Positions 38,192 through 49,887 of a stretch of DNA of 64,000 nt are shown here, piece by piece; position 1 is the first letter of the stretch; each line of letters begins with the position of its first letter. This stretch comes from Polytrichum commune (taxonomy: Eukaryota; Streptophyta; Polytrichopsida; Polytrichales; Polytrichaceae). The translations under genes were made by a program, and so were the position numbers. A model generated the notes under the pieces. That model saw only the letters and a list, made by a program, of their open reading frames with translations. It was not told where the DNA came from and did no database searches. The stretch is taken from contig OX485808.1 of assembly GCA_950295325.1 (NCBI GenBank), forward strand, positions 9,612,501-9,676,500, written 5' to 3'.

Positions 38192-38740
38192 GGCGGATTG
38201 TTCAAGTGTAAGCAAAGTCGGGTGTATGTGTCACAAGGCAAGTTGAGGCTATCGGTTTTGAAGGAGGAATATGATAGTCCTATTGCCGGCCATACAGGAG
38301 AAAGAAAAAACCGCCATTGAATGGCATCAAGGAGGTTCCATTGGCGGTGCATAAAGCAGGATATAACCCACTTTGTGAAGGCTTGAATCAAAGTGCCAAG
38401 TGAACCGAGCCTCTTACCAAAAGCAAGGCGGTTTCTTGCAACCGTTGCCTATCCCGTCGGCGCCATGGCATAGTATGTGCATGGACTTGATCACAAGTTT
38501 GCCGGAGTCACATGGATATGATGCCATCTTGTTGATGGTAGAGCGGTTTGCCAAGTTGGCACACATGGTGCCGATTGTGGGAACCGCCACCGCGTTGGAG
38601 ACCGCATAGCCTTTTCTCAAAGGATGGTTGAGGCACCACGGGTTGCCAAGAGTGATTGTGTTGGATCAAGATCCGAAGTTCACAAGTGCATTTTCAATGC
38701 ATTTCTCTAAGGAGGTCGGAATGAAACTAAGGTTTAGCAC
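38192..38740 (+). pseudogene. Integrase N-terminal part, degenerate
   Basis: Continuation of pol: zinc-like block to about 38320, then the first integrase catalytic block 38400-38609 ([29 protein letters not shown]), the shared stop TAG at 38607-38609, and the start of the core. Interrupted by solo LTR P at 38741. Confidence 0.75.
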
Positions 38741-39713
38741 TGTCGCGCACCTCTCCATGAGGAGTGCCCGAAACACCATGGGCACAAGGGGGACCCCGGA
38801 GTGACACCCGGGACTTGTGGCGCCGTTGGTGAGAGGGCCCAAGTGATCCTAGTGTGGGTGAGGGCCCCGGGCGTTGGGAACGCCTCCCACCCACGAAGAC
38901 TAGGAGGCACAAGGGTAAGGCCATGAGCTATGCGTAGCTCATGGCGTGGTGATTCTAGAAAGCTCAAGAACACCTCAATCGGAGGTGTGAGCTAGGAGTT
39001 ATGGCCATTTGAGTGGGGCGCTGTCCCGGGACAGCGCCCTGGTACAGCAGTGCCTGGGAGTGATTCCCGGGACTGCCAAGGTTCAAACACGCATAACTTC
39101 CTCAAGACTTGCCCGAATGGGGCAAGTGAGGAGTCCATCGGCATCTACGTGAAGCGTAGATGAGGATGGAGTGGTTGGTTGTTATGATCAGACATCATAC
39201 AAGGAAGTTATGATGGTCTGAAGCTGCTGGGGGGGTTCTAGGCCCAGCAGCTAAAGGAAAATGTCCACTTGGCCCCAACTCTTGGTAGAGAGACAAGAGG
39301 TTGGTTGGCGGTGGGGTAGGGGCTCCGTGTAGAGTCCTAGAGGCTTATATGGGTGAGGTGGTGTGGCCTCACCCACCCGAGGCCGAACGGCAAGGCCTCC
39401 ATGGGCTTTGGCCTATTGTGAGGCCATAGTTGCCTAGTATGCTTCGGGTTGTTGTAGTGTTGCTCCGGCAATGCGATGATCAACATAGGATTGGACTTCC
39501 ATGGATGGAAGTCCACATTGGGGAAATGGGTTACCAATTAAGGGGTGAGTCCCGAAAGCAAAGTAGGAGGGTTGGTTCCCTCCTATGAACTATTGGTCCG
39601 GGGTAAGAGGAGCTAACCATTAGCATGGCGGAATGCGAATGGTTAGCGCTCGTAACCTTTGCTAGAAACGAAAATTGGCAAGATTGTTAAGGGACCTAGC
39701 AAGGGTTGCGACA
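38741..39713 (+). mobile_element. Solo LTR P with AGCAC target duplication
   Basis: Complete 973-bp LTR. AGCAC at 38736-38740 recurs at 39714-39718, and excision restores 'ggtttagcacggccttg', the uninterrupted integrase core. Confidence 0.92.
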
Positions 39714-40560
39714 AGCACGGCCTTGCATTCCCAAATGAATGGGAAAGCGGAGCATGTGAATGTAGTCTTGAAGCAATACTTGAGGAACTTGGTGGGGGCG
39801 GACCAAGGAGATTGGGCGGACTATGTGGGTCGAGCGGAGTGTAATTGCAATGTAGCCACGCACTTGGCTACCAAGGGGTGGTCTTTGGTGGTGGCTTATG
39901 GAGTGGATGCGCTCCAACCTATTAACCTAGCTCTCGAGGGGGCACATTCAACACTAGAGTTCAACCAAGATGGTGAGGACTTGGCCAAGGATGGTAAACA
40001 AGTCTTGGTGATGACCAAGTTGTTGGTGGAGAAAGCCCGAAGGTGCTACGGAGTGCAAATCAATGCCGGAAGACGCGAAGTGGAGTATGAGGTGGGCCAA
40101 TAAGGTGTTGTTGAATGTGGACAACTTCACCTTGCCCAAAGGCCTTACTCCAAAAGTTCATGTCCAAAATTGGAGCTTTGTTTTCCATTGTGGAACAAGT
40201 GTTCAAGGACATGTACAAGTTGGAATTACCGCCGGAGATCAAAGTGCATCCGACATTTCATGTCTCATTACGAAAGTTATTTAAGGACGACACCTTGTGG
40301 CCCGATCACAAGCAAGTGATTAGGCCACGTCCCGACCTTGTGGAGGTCATTTGGAACATGAGGTAGGAGGGCACCCTCAAGTGTAGGAAGCCCAAGTGAA
40401 AATGAAAGAAAATGTACAAAGGAGTACTTGGTGAAATGGTGAGGATACCATGAAAAAGAAACCGCTTGGGTGGGCCGCCAGAGACATGGTGAACACCAAT
40501 GAATTGGTGAAGCACTTTGAAGAAACTAAGGCTAAGGATTCCAATAAAATGAAGCGTAGG
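39714..40560 (+). pseudogene. Integrase C-terminus and chromodomain, degenerate
   Basis: Core with the catalytic Glu block (GKAEHVN) 39714-40103; a frameshift; C-terminal box 40115-40366 with LPPEIKVHPTFHVS; chromodomain remnant about 40405-40545 with KEYLVKW, a stop, then GYHEKETAW and, after a frameshift, NELVKHFEE. The chromodomain places the family among the chromoviruses (Ty3/gypsy clade with a histone-reading C-terminal module). Confidence 0.75.
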
Positions 40561-41378
40561 CATTGATGAGGACATCAATCTCCTTTAGTGGGGGAGAGAC
40601 ACTAGTAGCACACTTGGCTTCGAGGTTACTTACTCCACAACATGAACTTGTTCTTTGGCTTGAGAGAATAAAGTCCAAACTTTAGTGGTGCAAAGAGAAA
40701 AGTATGAGATGAGGTCCTAGTCTTGTACTTGTGCTTGGTTAATGGAAGAGGGAGAATAGATATGCCAAACTAGGTTGGGTAAGCCGAGTAATTGGGGGCC
40801 ATGGCTTGGAGGGGCCTTGGATAAAACCAAGAAACTTCTTAGTTGTGGGCTTGTCCGGGCGGGGACAAGGTGATGGCGCGTGCTCATAAAAGTGCTACCC
40901 GCGAGCTAACGAGAGTTGGCGCATGGGAGTCATGAACCCATGTCTCGAAAGAGCAAAGTGGGAACCGAGTCGGGCGGGACTTGGCATCACCCCCGTGCGA
41001 TCGAGGCGTGGCTTAACAATGGAAAGCCATCTCGGAGTTGCAACCGAGACAACTTAGTGGAAGCATTGAGGTCTCGCCTAGATGTGTCACGTTAGGCTAG
41101 TGGAGCCTAACGGGGGAGGCCCCAAAGGAGGGGCAACCCAAGTGAGTCCCAAAGTAGGTGGGTCTAGTGTAGGTTAGGTCCTTGGAGGAGTTCCAAGGTC
41201 GCTAACGGACCACCTAGTAACGACACCTTTGGGACTATGCCAAATTTGAAGATGCATTGTGGGGGTCGCGCCCTAAGGTAAACACAATGCCGCACCATAG
41301 AGGATGGCAACTTAAGAATTGGTGTGCCGACTACGAGTATAGTCGATGAGGGCATCGACTCCATTTGGTGGGGGTGAG
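40561..41378 (+). mobile_element. Non-coding 3' region and polypurine tract
   Basis: About 800 bp without coding sequence between the chromodomain and the 3' LTR, present in all copies. The purine-rich tract TTTGGTGGGGGTGAG at 41364-41378 abuts the LTR and is the expected plus-strand primer. Confidence 0.75.
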
Positions 41379-42351
41379 TGTCGCGCACCTCTCCATGAGG
41401 AGTGCCCGAACCACCATGGGCACAAGGGGGACCCCGGAGTGACACCCGGGACTTGTGGCGCCGTTGGTGAGAGGGCCCAAGTGATCCTAGTGTGGGTGAG
41501 GGCCCCGGGCGTTGGGAACGCCTCCCACCCACGAAGACTAGGAGGCACAAGGGTAAGGCCATGAGTTATGCGTAGCTCATGGCGTGGTGATTCTAGAAAG
41601 CTCAAGAACACCTCAATCAGAGGTGTGAGCTAGGAGTTATGGCCATTTGAGTGGGGCGCTGTCCCGGGACAGCGCCCTGGTACAGCAGTGCCTGGGAGTG
41701 ATTCCCGGGACTTCCAAGGTTCAAACAGGCATAACTTCCTCACCACTTGCCCGAATGGGGCAAGTGAGGAGTCCATCGGCATCTACGTGAAGGGTAGATG
41801 AAGATGGAGTGGTCAAGTGTTATGATCAGACATCATACAAGGAAGTTATGATGGCCTGAAGCTGTGGGGGCTTCTAGGCCCAGCGGCTAAGGGAAAATGT
41901 CCACTTGGCCCCAACTCTTGGTAGAGAGACAAGAGGTTGGTTGACGGTGGGGTAGGGGCCCCGCGTGAAGTCCTAGAGGCTTATATGGGTGAGGTGGTGT
42001 GGCCTCACCCACCCGAGGCCAAACGGCACGGCCTCCATGGGCATTGGCCCAATGTGAGGCCATAGTTGCCTAGTATGGTTCGGGTTGTTGTAGTGTTGCT
42101 CCGGCAACGCGATGATCAACATAGGATTGGACTTCCATGGATGGAAGTCCACATCCAAGAAATGGGTTACCGATTAAGGGGTGAGTCCCGAAAGCAAAGT
42201 AGGAGGGTTGGTTCCCTCCTATGAACTATAAGGTCCGGGGTAGGAGGAGCTAACCATTAGCATGGCGGAATGCGAATGGTTAGCGCTCGTTACCTTTGCT
42301 AGAATTGAAAATTGGCAAGATTGTCAAGGGGGGCTAGCAAGGGTTGCGACA
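41379..42351 (+). mobile_element. LTR Q, 3' LTR of plus-strand element
   Basis: Complete 973-bp LTR followed by CTTTC (42352-42356), matching 32682-32686. M through Q is thus one insertion of 9665 bp including nested LTRs N, O and P. Confidence 0.92.
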
Positions 42352-42356
42352 CTTTC

Positions 42357-43115
42357 GGTGGAGTCTTAGCAACAACTCTCAGTGGGTTTTAGGAGCAGCT
42401 TCTGGTGGTGGTAGAGAGAGCGTGGTGGTGTGTTCGGGGCAGTGTTCAAGATTGAAGCCCTCGTATGAGTTTCATTTTGAAGGGCTCTCAAAATTTAGCC
42501 TTTCAATTGAAGGGCTGGTTCAAATCCAAGACGTCAATCCAAGAATATAGAAATGAAATACAAAACTCATATTAAACTTGTGCATGAATTATATGGTACA
42601 TGTTTCCAAGACAATGTGAAGAATTAAGAATCAACCATGTGACTCCATTTCTTGTAGTGACAATGCCCTACGTTTTGTTGGTTCTTGTGACAAGCATATT
42701 ATATTGAGGACTTCAATTGACATCTTCATTTTCAATTTGGGGTTGCGTTTTGAAAAGTTGTTTTGAGAGAGGTATATTCTGAAGGGCCAAATCGTGTTTG
42801 AAGGGTATTGAAGACTTCAATCTTGAGCAGTGGTTCGGGGGAGTGAGCGTGGTGGTACTCATATGTTGTTGGTATGTTGTAGTAGGTTATGCGGCGAGGA
42901 AGATGTCGTTGCCACACAACTCTCTCCTTCCTGCCTCCAAGCAGCACTTCGGGACTCAAGAGCCTCGCAACCTCAGTGCTCTCTTAGCTCTTTATTGTCT
43001 AGATTCCCACCATGCATCACATTCTGATCATAAACAATCCATACCAAGGCTACTTACCACTTACCCTCTGGCTACTTGCCTCTTTTCTCTCTTTTCAACA
43101 TCTCTTAGCCTTCAG
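42357..43115. other. Host DNA, no recognised gene
   Basis: Unique sequence continuing the host DNA before 32686. Two related segments, near 42400-42450 and 42820-42860, share GAGCGTGGTGGT and TTCGGGG. A plus-strand reading frame from 42798 runs into LTR R and shows no known domain. Confidence 0.5.
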
Positions 43116-44091
43116 TGTCGCGCACCTCTCCATGAGGAGTGCCCAAAACACCATGGGCACAAGGGGGACCCCGGAGTGACACCCGGGACTTGTGGCGCCG
43201 TTGGTGAGAGGGCCCAAGTGATCCTAGTGTGGGTGAGGGCCCCGGGCGTTGGGAACGCCTCCCACCCACGAAGACTAGGAGGCACAAGGGTAAGGCCATG
43301 AGTTATGCGTAGCTCATGGCGTGGCGATTCTAGAAAGCTCAAGAACACCTCAATCAGAGGTGTGAGCTAGGAGTTATGGCCATTTGAGTGGGGCGCTGTC
43401 CCGGGACAGCGCCCTGGTACAGCAGTGCCTGGGAGTGATTCCCGGGACTGCCAAGGTTCAAACAGGCATAACTTCCTCACCACTTGGCCGAATGGGGCAA
43501 GTGAGGAGTCCATCGGCATGTACGTGAAGCGTAGATGAGGATGGAGTGGTTGGTTGTTATGATCAAACATCATACAAGGAAGTTATGATGGTCTGAAGCT
43601 GCTAGGGGGTTCTAGGCCCAGCAGCTAAAGGAAAATGTCCACTTGGCCCCAACCCTTGGTAGAGAGAAAAGAGGTTGGTTGACGGTGGGGTAGGGGCCCC
43701 GCGTGAAGTCCTAGAGGCTTATATGGGTGAGGTGGTGTGGCCTCACCCACCCGAGGCCGAACGGCACGGCCTCCATGGGCATTGGCCCAATGTGAGGCCA
43801 TAGTTGCCTAGTATGGTTCGGGTTGTTGTAGTGTTGCTCCGGCAACGCGATGATCAACATGGGATTGGACTTCCATGGATGGAAGTCCACATCAAAGAAA
43901 TGGGTTACCGATTAAGGGATGAGTCCCGAAAGAGCAAAGTAGGAGGGTTGGTTCCCCTCCTTTGAATTATATGGTCCGGGGTAAGAGGAGCTAACCATTA
44001 GCATGGCGGTATGCGAAGGGTTAGCGCTCGTAACCTTTGCTAGAAAGGAAATTTGGCAAGATTGCTAAGGGGGCTAGCAAGGGTTGCGACA
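43116..44091 (+). mobile_element. LTR R, 5' LTR of truncated plus-strand element
   Basis: Complete LTR followed by the primer binding site at 44094-44113. Left flank TTCAG has no partner in the window because the 3' half of the element is lost after 47237. Confidence 0.88.
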
Positions 44092-47000
44092 CTTGGTATC
44101 AGAGCAGGGTTCCAATATTTGAGCTAGCACTTTGAGGGAGACATGGCTATCAAACCTGAGGGTTATTATGGTGAGCCCGGGGTTTCCAAAAGGTTGTGAG
44201 GCTCAAATTGGAACAAAGATCATGTGTAAGTGGAATTTGACCATACCATTAGTTCTAATGACAATGGTGGGCATGATGGTGGATTCGGTAAGGAAAATGG
44301 TGGAGTCCTTTGAAAGGGCTACCGCACACCTCAAAAAACATTTGGGGCCTAGAATACCGAATGCACCCAAAACCTTGGAAGGCATTAATGTTGGATTGAA
44401 ATTCCAATTCCAAATGCTTGGAAGGTATTGATGTTGGAATGAATTTGGTGGAAATGAGGCGTCTGGGCCTCTTAAGGCGTATATGCGCTCATTTCACACC
44501 CAAATGAATTGTACATCTTAGATGAACGAGCTTTCTAAGAAATGCATCGTTTTAGGTGGGTTTCAAAAGCGGGTGGTGAATACCAAGTTCAAATTTCCAA
44601 AGTTTATTGAGGTTGTGGCGGGGATCATCAAAATTGCCATGAGCATCAAGGCCGATGACCCCATTAAGCAATTTGGCGGTGCGTTACAACAATGGACGTT
44701 GAGTGGAGATAGGTACCCCGCCAAATAATACTTGTGCCGCGAACCGAATGTAAGACGATGACATTGTGGCCAAGGCTAGTAGCCTTAAGCCGAGGCCAAG
44801 TCTTTTGTACCTTGAGGCTCAAATGAATGGGAGAAATGTCTCATGTATTGACAAAGAGGCTACCACTCTTTCTTGAGCCCAAAACTCATAAGGGAGTTGG
44901 GGCTTGCCGATTGATAGAGCGGGCAAGCCCACCAAGGTGTGGTTTGGAAAGGGCGAACCGCATGAAACAAAGGAGGCCGCGATGCATGTAACCTTTCAAT
45001 GTGGGACATTTGATTTTTGTCAAACTTTCATATCATGTGAAATAGATGAAATGCATATCATTGTGAAGGCCGCCTTCTTTGAAACTCACATGATAGATGT
45101 GAGGTGCAAGCCGGTGTGCTTGCCGTGCATTATGATGTGTCATAATGGCAAAGAATTGAAGTTCAAATTGACAAGAACTCCTATGGTAGGAGGACCCGAG
45201 TCGAATTTGGTCTTAATAGACCAAATGAAAAATAAAAAACATAATGGTCGTGGTTCAATTGGAGCAACTCCAAGGAACGTATGGGGAGGCTAGGAAAGAT
45301 GGGCCTCCCCCAAAGCACATTGGTGGGATGTTGGTGAGATACAAGGATGTATTCACCAATGTGTGCCCAAAAGTTACCGCCAAGGAGTGAAAATAACTTT
45401 GCTGAACGAGAGATTGAGTTCTTGAGGTATGTGGTGACAAAGGAAGTTGGTGGACGAACATGATGAATGTCAAGGCAATCCAAAAGGAGAATTGGCCTTT
45501 CATTCAAAAGGGCTTAGGTCATTTGTTGGCCTAGCCAACTACTACCACCACTTCATTCGAGAGTTTTTGAAGGTTGCTAGGATCCTATTCAACTTATTGA
45601 GGAAAATGGCTATCCCAAGAGTGGGGTGAGCCTTGTCACCAAGCCTTTGGGAAGCTCAAGAGCAAGTTCTCTTCACAAGATGTGGTTAAATTTCCGGGTT
45701 TTCATAAGCATTTTGAGGTGCACATGGAGGCGAAGGACTTTACCATTGGCGGATGTTGATCCAAGATGGATGACCATTGCTTATGGGAGCATTAAGCGCC
45801 ATGGTTGTCGAACCTTGTCCGGCTTGTGCAAGAAAAGGTTATCCCAAAAGTGGGATGAACCTTGCCACAAAGCCTTTGGGAAGCTTGAGAGCAAGTTCTC
45901 TTCACCGCCCGTGCTCAAGTTTGCGGAATTTGACAAACCTTTTGAGGTGCATACGGGGGCGAGTGACTTTACCATTGGTGGATGTCGATCCAAGATGGAT
46001 GCCCATTGCATATGGGACCATTAAGCTTAAAGGTGGTCGAACCTTGTGCGACTTGTGAACGAAATGGCTATCTCAAGAGTGGGATGAGCCTTGTCCCAAA
46101 GTCTTTGGGAAACTTAAGACAAAGTCCTCTTTACCACCCGTGTTCAAGTTCGCGGAGCTTGAAAAACCTTTTGAGGTGCATACGGGGGGCGAGTGACTTT
46201 ACCATTGGCGGATGTTGATGCAAGATGGATGGCCATTGCATATGAAAGCATGAAGCTCGATGGTTGTCCCACCTTGTCCGACTTGTGGAAGAAATGGCTA
46301 TCCCAAGAGTGGGATGATGTTTGTCACGAGTCTTTGGGGAGCTTAAAACCAAGTTCTCTTCGCCGCCCGTGCTCAAGTTCGCGGAGCTTGACAAACCTTT
46401 TGAGGTGCATACGGGGGTGAGTGACTTTGCCAATGGTGGATTATGTGTAATTGGATGGCCATTGCATATGGAAGCATGAAGCTCGATGGTTGTCAAAGAA
46501 GACAACCAACTCATGACAAAGAACATCTTTGGCGTAGTGCATTGCTTGAAGATGTGGCGACACTATTTGGGGTCGCACAAAGCAAAGGTCTACATGGACA
46601 ATGTGTCCTAAAAGAATTTTGACATTCAAGCGCAAGTGAGCGCCAAGTCATTGCAGTGGCATGATAGTTTGGCGCTTATGAAGGTGGATTTGATCCACAA
46701 ACCGGACCAAGGAAATGTGGTGCCGGATGCGCGAAGTAGACCGGAAGAGTTCCAAGCAATGAGAACCATCCAAACCTTGTGGTTAATGTGTGCCGGCGAA
46801 GGAAACTTGTGATGCAAGATACGGGAGGGGTAAATTAACTACCCCAAAGCACAAAAGCTTTTAGGTGAGCTTCGCAAGAGCAAGGTGCTCAAAGAGGTTA
46901 AGTTGGTGGACGGATTGTTCAAATCCAAGCAAAGTCGGGTGTATGTGCCACAAGGCAAGTTGAGGCTATCAGTTTTGAAGGAGGAATATGATAGTCCTAT

Positions 47001-47237
47001 TGCCGGCCATAAAGGAGAAAGAAGCAACCGCCATAGAATGGTCTCAAAGAGGTACCATTGGTGGTGCATAAAGGAGGATATAACCCACTTTGTGAAGGCG
47101 TGAATAAAGTGCCAAGTGAACCGAGCATCTTACCAAAAGCAAGGCGGTTTCTTGCAACCGTTGCCTATCCCGTCGGCGCCATGGCATAGTATGTGCATGG
47201 ACTTGATCACAAGTTTGCCGGAGTCACATGGGTATGA
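44092..47237 (+). pseudogene. gag-pol remnants of truncated element
   Basis: Leader and gag remnants to about 44760. Protease-RT connection 44904-45293 (MPIDRAGKPTKVWFGKGEP, then RTPMVGGPESNLVLID). Remnant of DVFTNV.PK near 45350, then directly the RT thumb at about 45420-45605 with the RT core missing. Hinge units 45606-46310, RNase H 46310-46620, zinc-like block 46885-47103, first integrase block from 47116, cut off by LTR S in the middle of the GYD motif. Confidence 0.75.
45606..46315 (+). repeat. 229-bp hinge units (4 boundaries)
   Basis: 'ggctatcccaagagtggg' or close variants lie at about 45608, 45837, 46066 and 46296, steps of 229, 229 and 230 bp. Each unit repeats the PPVLKFAE..KPFEVHTG segment in a new frame. 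Confidence 0.85.
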
Positions 47238-48232
47238 TGTCGCAACCCTTGCTAGCCCCACCTTGACCATCTTGCCAATTTTCAATTCTAGCAAAGGTTA
47301 CGAGTCGCTAACCCTTCGCATACCGCCATGCTAATGGTTAGCTCGTCTAACCCCGGACCATTAGTTCATAGGAGGGGAACCAACCCTCCTACTTTGACTT
47401 CGGGACTCACCCCTTTAATCGGTACCCAACCCCTTTTATCGGTAACCAATCCTTAGATGTGGACTTCCATCCATGGAAGTCCAATCCTATGTTGATCATC
47501 GCGTTGCCGGAGCAACACTACAACAACCCGAACCATACTAGGCAACTATGGCCTCACAATGGGCCAATGCCCATGGAGGCCGTGCCGTTCGGCCTCGGGT
47601 GGGTGAGGCCACACCACCTCACCCATATAAGCCTCTAGGACTCTACGCGGGGCCCCTACCCCACCGTCAACCAACCTCTTGTCTCTCTACCAAGAGTTGG
47701 GGACAAGTGGACATTTTCCCTTAGCCGCTGGGCCTAGAAGCCCCCACAGCTTCAGACCATCATAACTTCCTTGTATGATGTCTGATTCTACCAGTTGACC
47801 ACTCCATCTTCATCTACGCTTCACGTAGATGCCGATGGACCCCTCACTTGCCCCATTAGGGCAAGTGGTGAGGAAGTTATGCCTGTTTGAACCTTGGCAG
47901 TCCCGGGAATCACTCCCAGGCACTGCTGTACCAGGGCGCTGTCCCGGGACAGCGCCCCACTCAAATGGCCATAACTCCTAGCTCACACCTCCGCTTGAGG
48001 TGTTCTTGAGCATTCTAGAATCACCACGCCATGAGCTACGCATAGCTTATGGCCTTACCCTCATGCCTCCTAGTCTCCGTGGGTGGGAGGCGTTCTCAAC
48101 GCCCGGGGCCCTCACCCACACTAGGATCACTTGGGCCCTCTCACCAACGGCGCCACAAGTCCCGGGTGTCACTCCGGGGTCCCCCTTGTGCCCATGGTGT
48201 TTCGGGCACTCCTCATGGAGAGGTGCGCGACA
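47238..48232 (-). mobile_element. LTR S, minus-strand, abutting plus element
   Basis: Complete 995-bp LTR; longer than the rest because of a local duplication around 47410-47450 (ATCGGTA motif repeated). It is inserted after TATGA in the integrase of the plus-strand element. Its right flank is the internal 3' end 'ctcacccccacc', so it is the 3' LTR of a minus-strand element. Confidence 0.85.
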
Positions 48233-48889
48233 CTCACCCCCACCAAACGGAGTCGATGCCCTCATCGACTATACTCGTAGTCGGCACACCAATTCTCAAG
48301 TTGCCATCCTCTATGGTGCGGCATTGTGTTTACCTTAGGGCGCGACCCCCACAATGCATCTTCAAATTTGGCATAGTCCCAAAGGTGTCGTTCCTAGGTG
48401 GTCCATTAGTGACCTTGGATCTCTCCTCCAAGGACCTAACCTACACTAGACCCACCTACTTTGGGACTCATTTGGGTTGCCCCTCCTTTGGGGCCTCCCC
48501 GGTTAGGCTCCACTAGCCTAACATGACACATCTAGGCGAGACCTCAACGCTTCCACTAAGTCGTCTCGGTTGCAACTCCGAGATGGCTTTCCATTGTTAA
48601 GCCACGCCTCGATCGCACGGGGGTGATGCCAAGTCCCGCCCGACTCGGTTCCCACTTTGCTCTTTCGAGACATGGGTTCATGACTCCCATGCGCCAACTC
48701 TCGTTAGCTCGCGGGTTGCACTTTTATGAGCACGCGCCATCACCTTGTCCCCGCCCGGACAAGCCCACAACTAAGAAGTTTCTTGGTTTTATCCAAGGCC
48801 CCTCCAAGCCATGGCCCCCAATTACTCGGCTTACCCAACCTAGTTTGGCATGTCTATTCCCCCTCTTCCATTAACCAAGCACAAGAGCC
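48233..48889 (-). mobile_element. Truncated internal 3' region
   Basis: Non-coding 3' region of the family, matching 19442-20090. It stops at 'accaagcacaag' (48889), where sequence unrelated to the family begins. The pol region, 5' LTR and second target duplication are missing. Confidence 0.8.
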
Positions 48890-49441
48890 ACTAACACTAT
48901 ATTCGTTAAATTGAGACTTTTTGGGCATTTTGAGACATTCATAAAAATAAGAACAAGGATAAATGGAACACATATTGGAGAAAGTTGTAAGATGCGAACA
49001 CTTTGAAGCGGGTGTTTAGACCAAAAAACCCCATATATAACTCATATTTGTGATGGTTTAGGGTGGGCAACCCAAACCTTAGACCAAATTGAAGGGGAAA
49101 CCTTAAAACATTCATATTATTGCACACAAAATATTAGAGCTTGTACGAATATGGTTTAGGTAGGGCAATCCAAACCATAGATCTTATTGAAGGGTTAATA
49201 TGTTAACCAATATAATATGGCATACAAAATATTCCAAACTCATATTTGTGATGGTTTAGGTAGGGCAATCCAAACCTTAGACCATATGGAAGGGGAAATC
49301 ATATGACACTTATATTATTGCAAATAGAACATACAAAGTATGGCATGTAAAATGCATAGCATGCTAACACCTAAACATCCATTGGATAGTGCGACCCAAA
49401 ATGTTCTTGCCTATGGCCCAAAACCCTACGCCTACTATGGC
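48890..49441. repeat. About 100-bp imperfect repeats with GGTTTAGG hairpins
   Basis: Three 24-bp inverted-repeat blocks at 49055-49078, 49153-49176 and 49253-49276 read GGTTTAGG(G)T ... CAAYCCAAACC, each followed by 'ttagaccawattgaagggg'-like text. The region lies just downstream of the last minus-strand exon and may include its 3' UTR. The arms recall the GTTTGGGT palindrome of the neighbouring genes but lack the CG-NN-CG core. Confidence 0.55.
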
Positions 49442-49759
49442 CTATCTAGCCTCGGAGAGTGCCTCTTTTTCTTTTGCTTTTTTTTCTTTTGCCTCTTTTT
49501 CTTTTGCCTCTTTTTCTTTTGCTGCGGCTTCTTTTGCTCGCATTGCTTCAACATTCCTGAAAATCTCCGCCCCGCGACTATAGCCATTCTTGGGGTGACA
49601 GCCAACAATAACACATTTTGGATTCCGTCGGCCGCCCGAATTATACGACGAAGAATTCGAATACGATGAAGTGGACTGTCTTGCATTTCTGGTCATGGAG
49701 TAGAAACGCTCCAACTCGACGGACGGATCATCCCGCATAGGTTTACGGGCGGGAGCAAC
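49442..49759 (-). CDS. Terminal exon, Lys/Glu/Ala-rich protein
   Basis: Function not recognised. The exon follows an acceptor CGCGTTGCAG and reads in phase 0 for 105 codons to a TAG at 49444-49442. Its first half is Ser/Asn-rich with a CVIVGCHPKNGYS segment. The last about 40 residues are a strongly charged A/K/E tract (AKEKEAKEKEAKEKKAKEKE) that would form a single helix or coiled coil, encoded by a CTTTTTCTTTTGC microsatellite on the plus strand. It joins in frame to the exon at 49888-50241 across a 128-bp intron (49760-49887). Acceptor, donor and phase are seen; the gene to which it belongs is inferred. Confidence 0.5.
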   Translation of the reverse strand, partial: VAPARKPMRDDPSVELERFYSMTRNARQSTSSYSNSSSYNSGGRRNPKCVIVGCHPKNGYSRGAEIFRNVEAMRAKEAAAKEKEAKEKEAKEKKAKEKEALSEAR

Positions 49760-49887
49760 CTGCAACGCGTGAATGCAAGAACACACGTGTTAGTTAAGGG
49801 AGGAAGACCCAAACGTGTCACACGTTCATTTTTTAAGTGCGGGATGATTGTAATGCGCGGTTAACCATGTTGGGGGGGGGGGTTCAC

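Noticed and set aside
42798..43115. Plus-strand reading frame in host DNA
   Set aside because: No recognisable domain, no ATG context or splice support, and it runs into an LTR.
1..48500. Many repeated 60-155 codon frames (for example those beginning MFLSILESPRH or MALPLCLLV)
   Set aside because: They recur wherever an LTR occurs, in both orientations and overlapping frames, and show no protein-level constraint; they are open by chance within LTR sequence.
49805..49814. Half-site of the palindrome (GACCCAAAC) in a small intron, and another near 49392
   Set aside because: Single arms of 9-10 bases without the partner arm; could be decayed copies but chance is not excluded.
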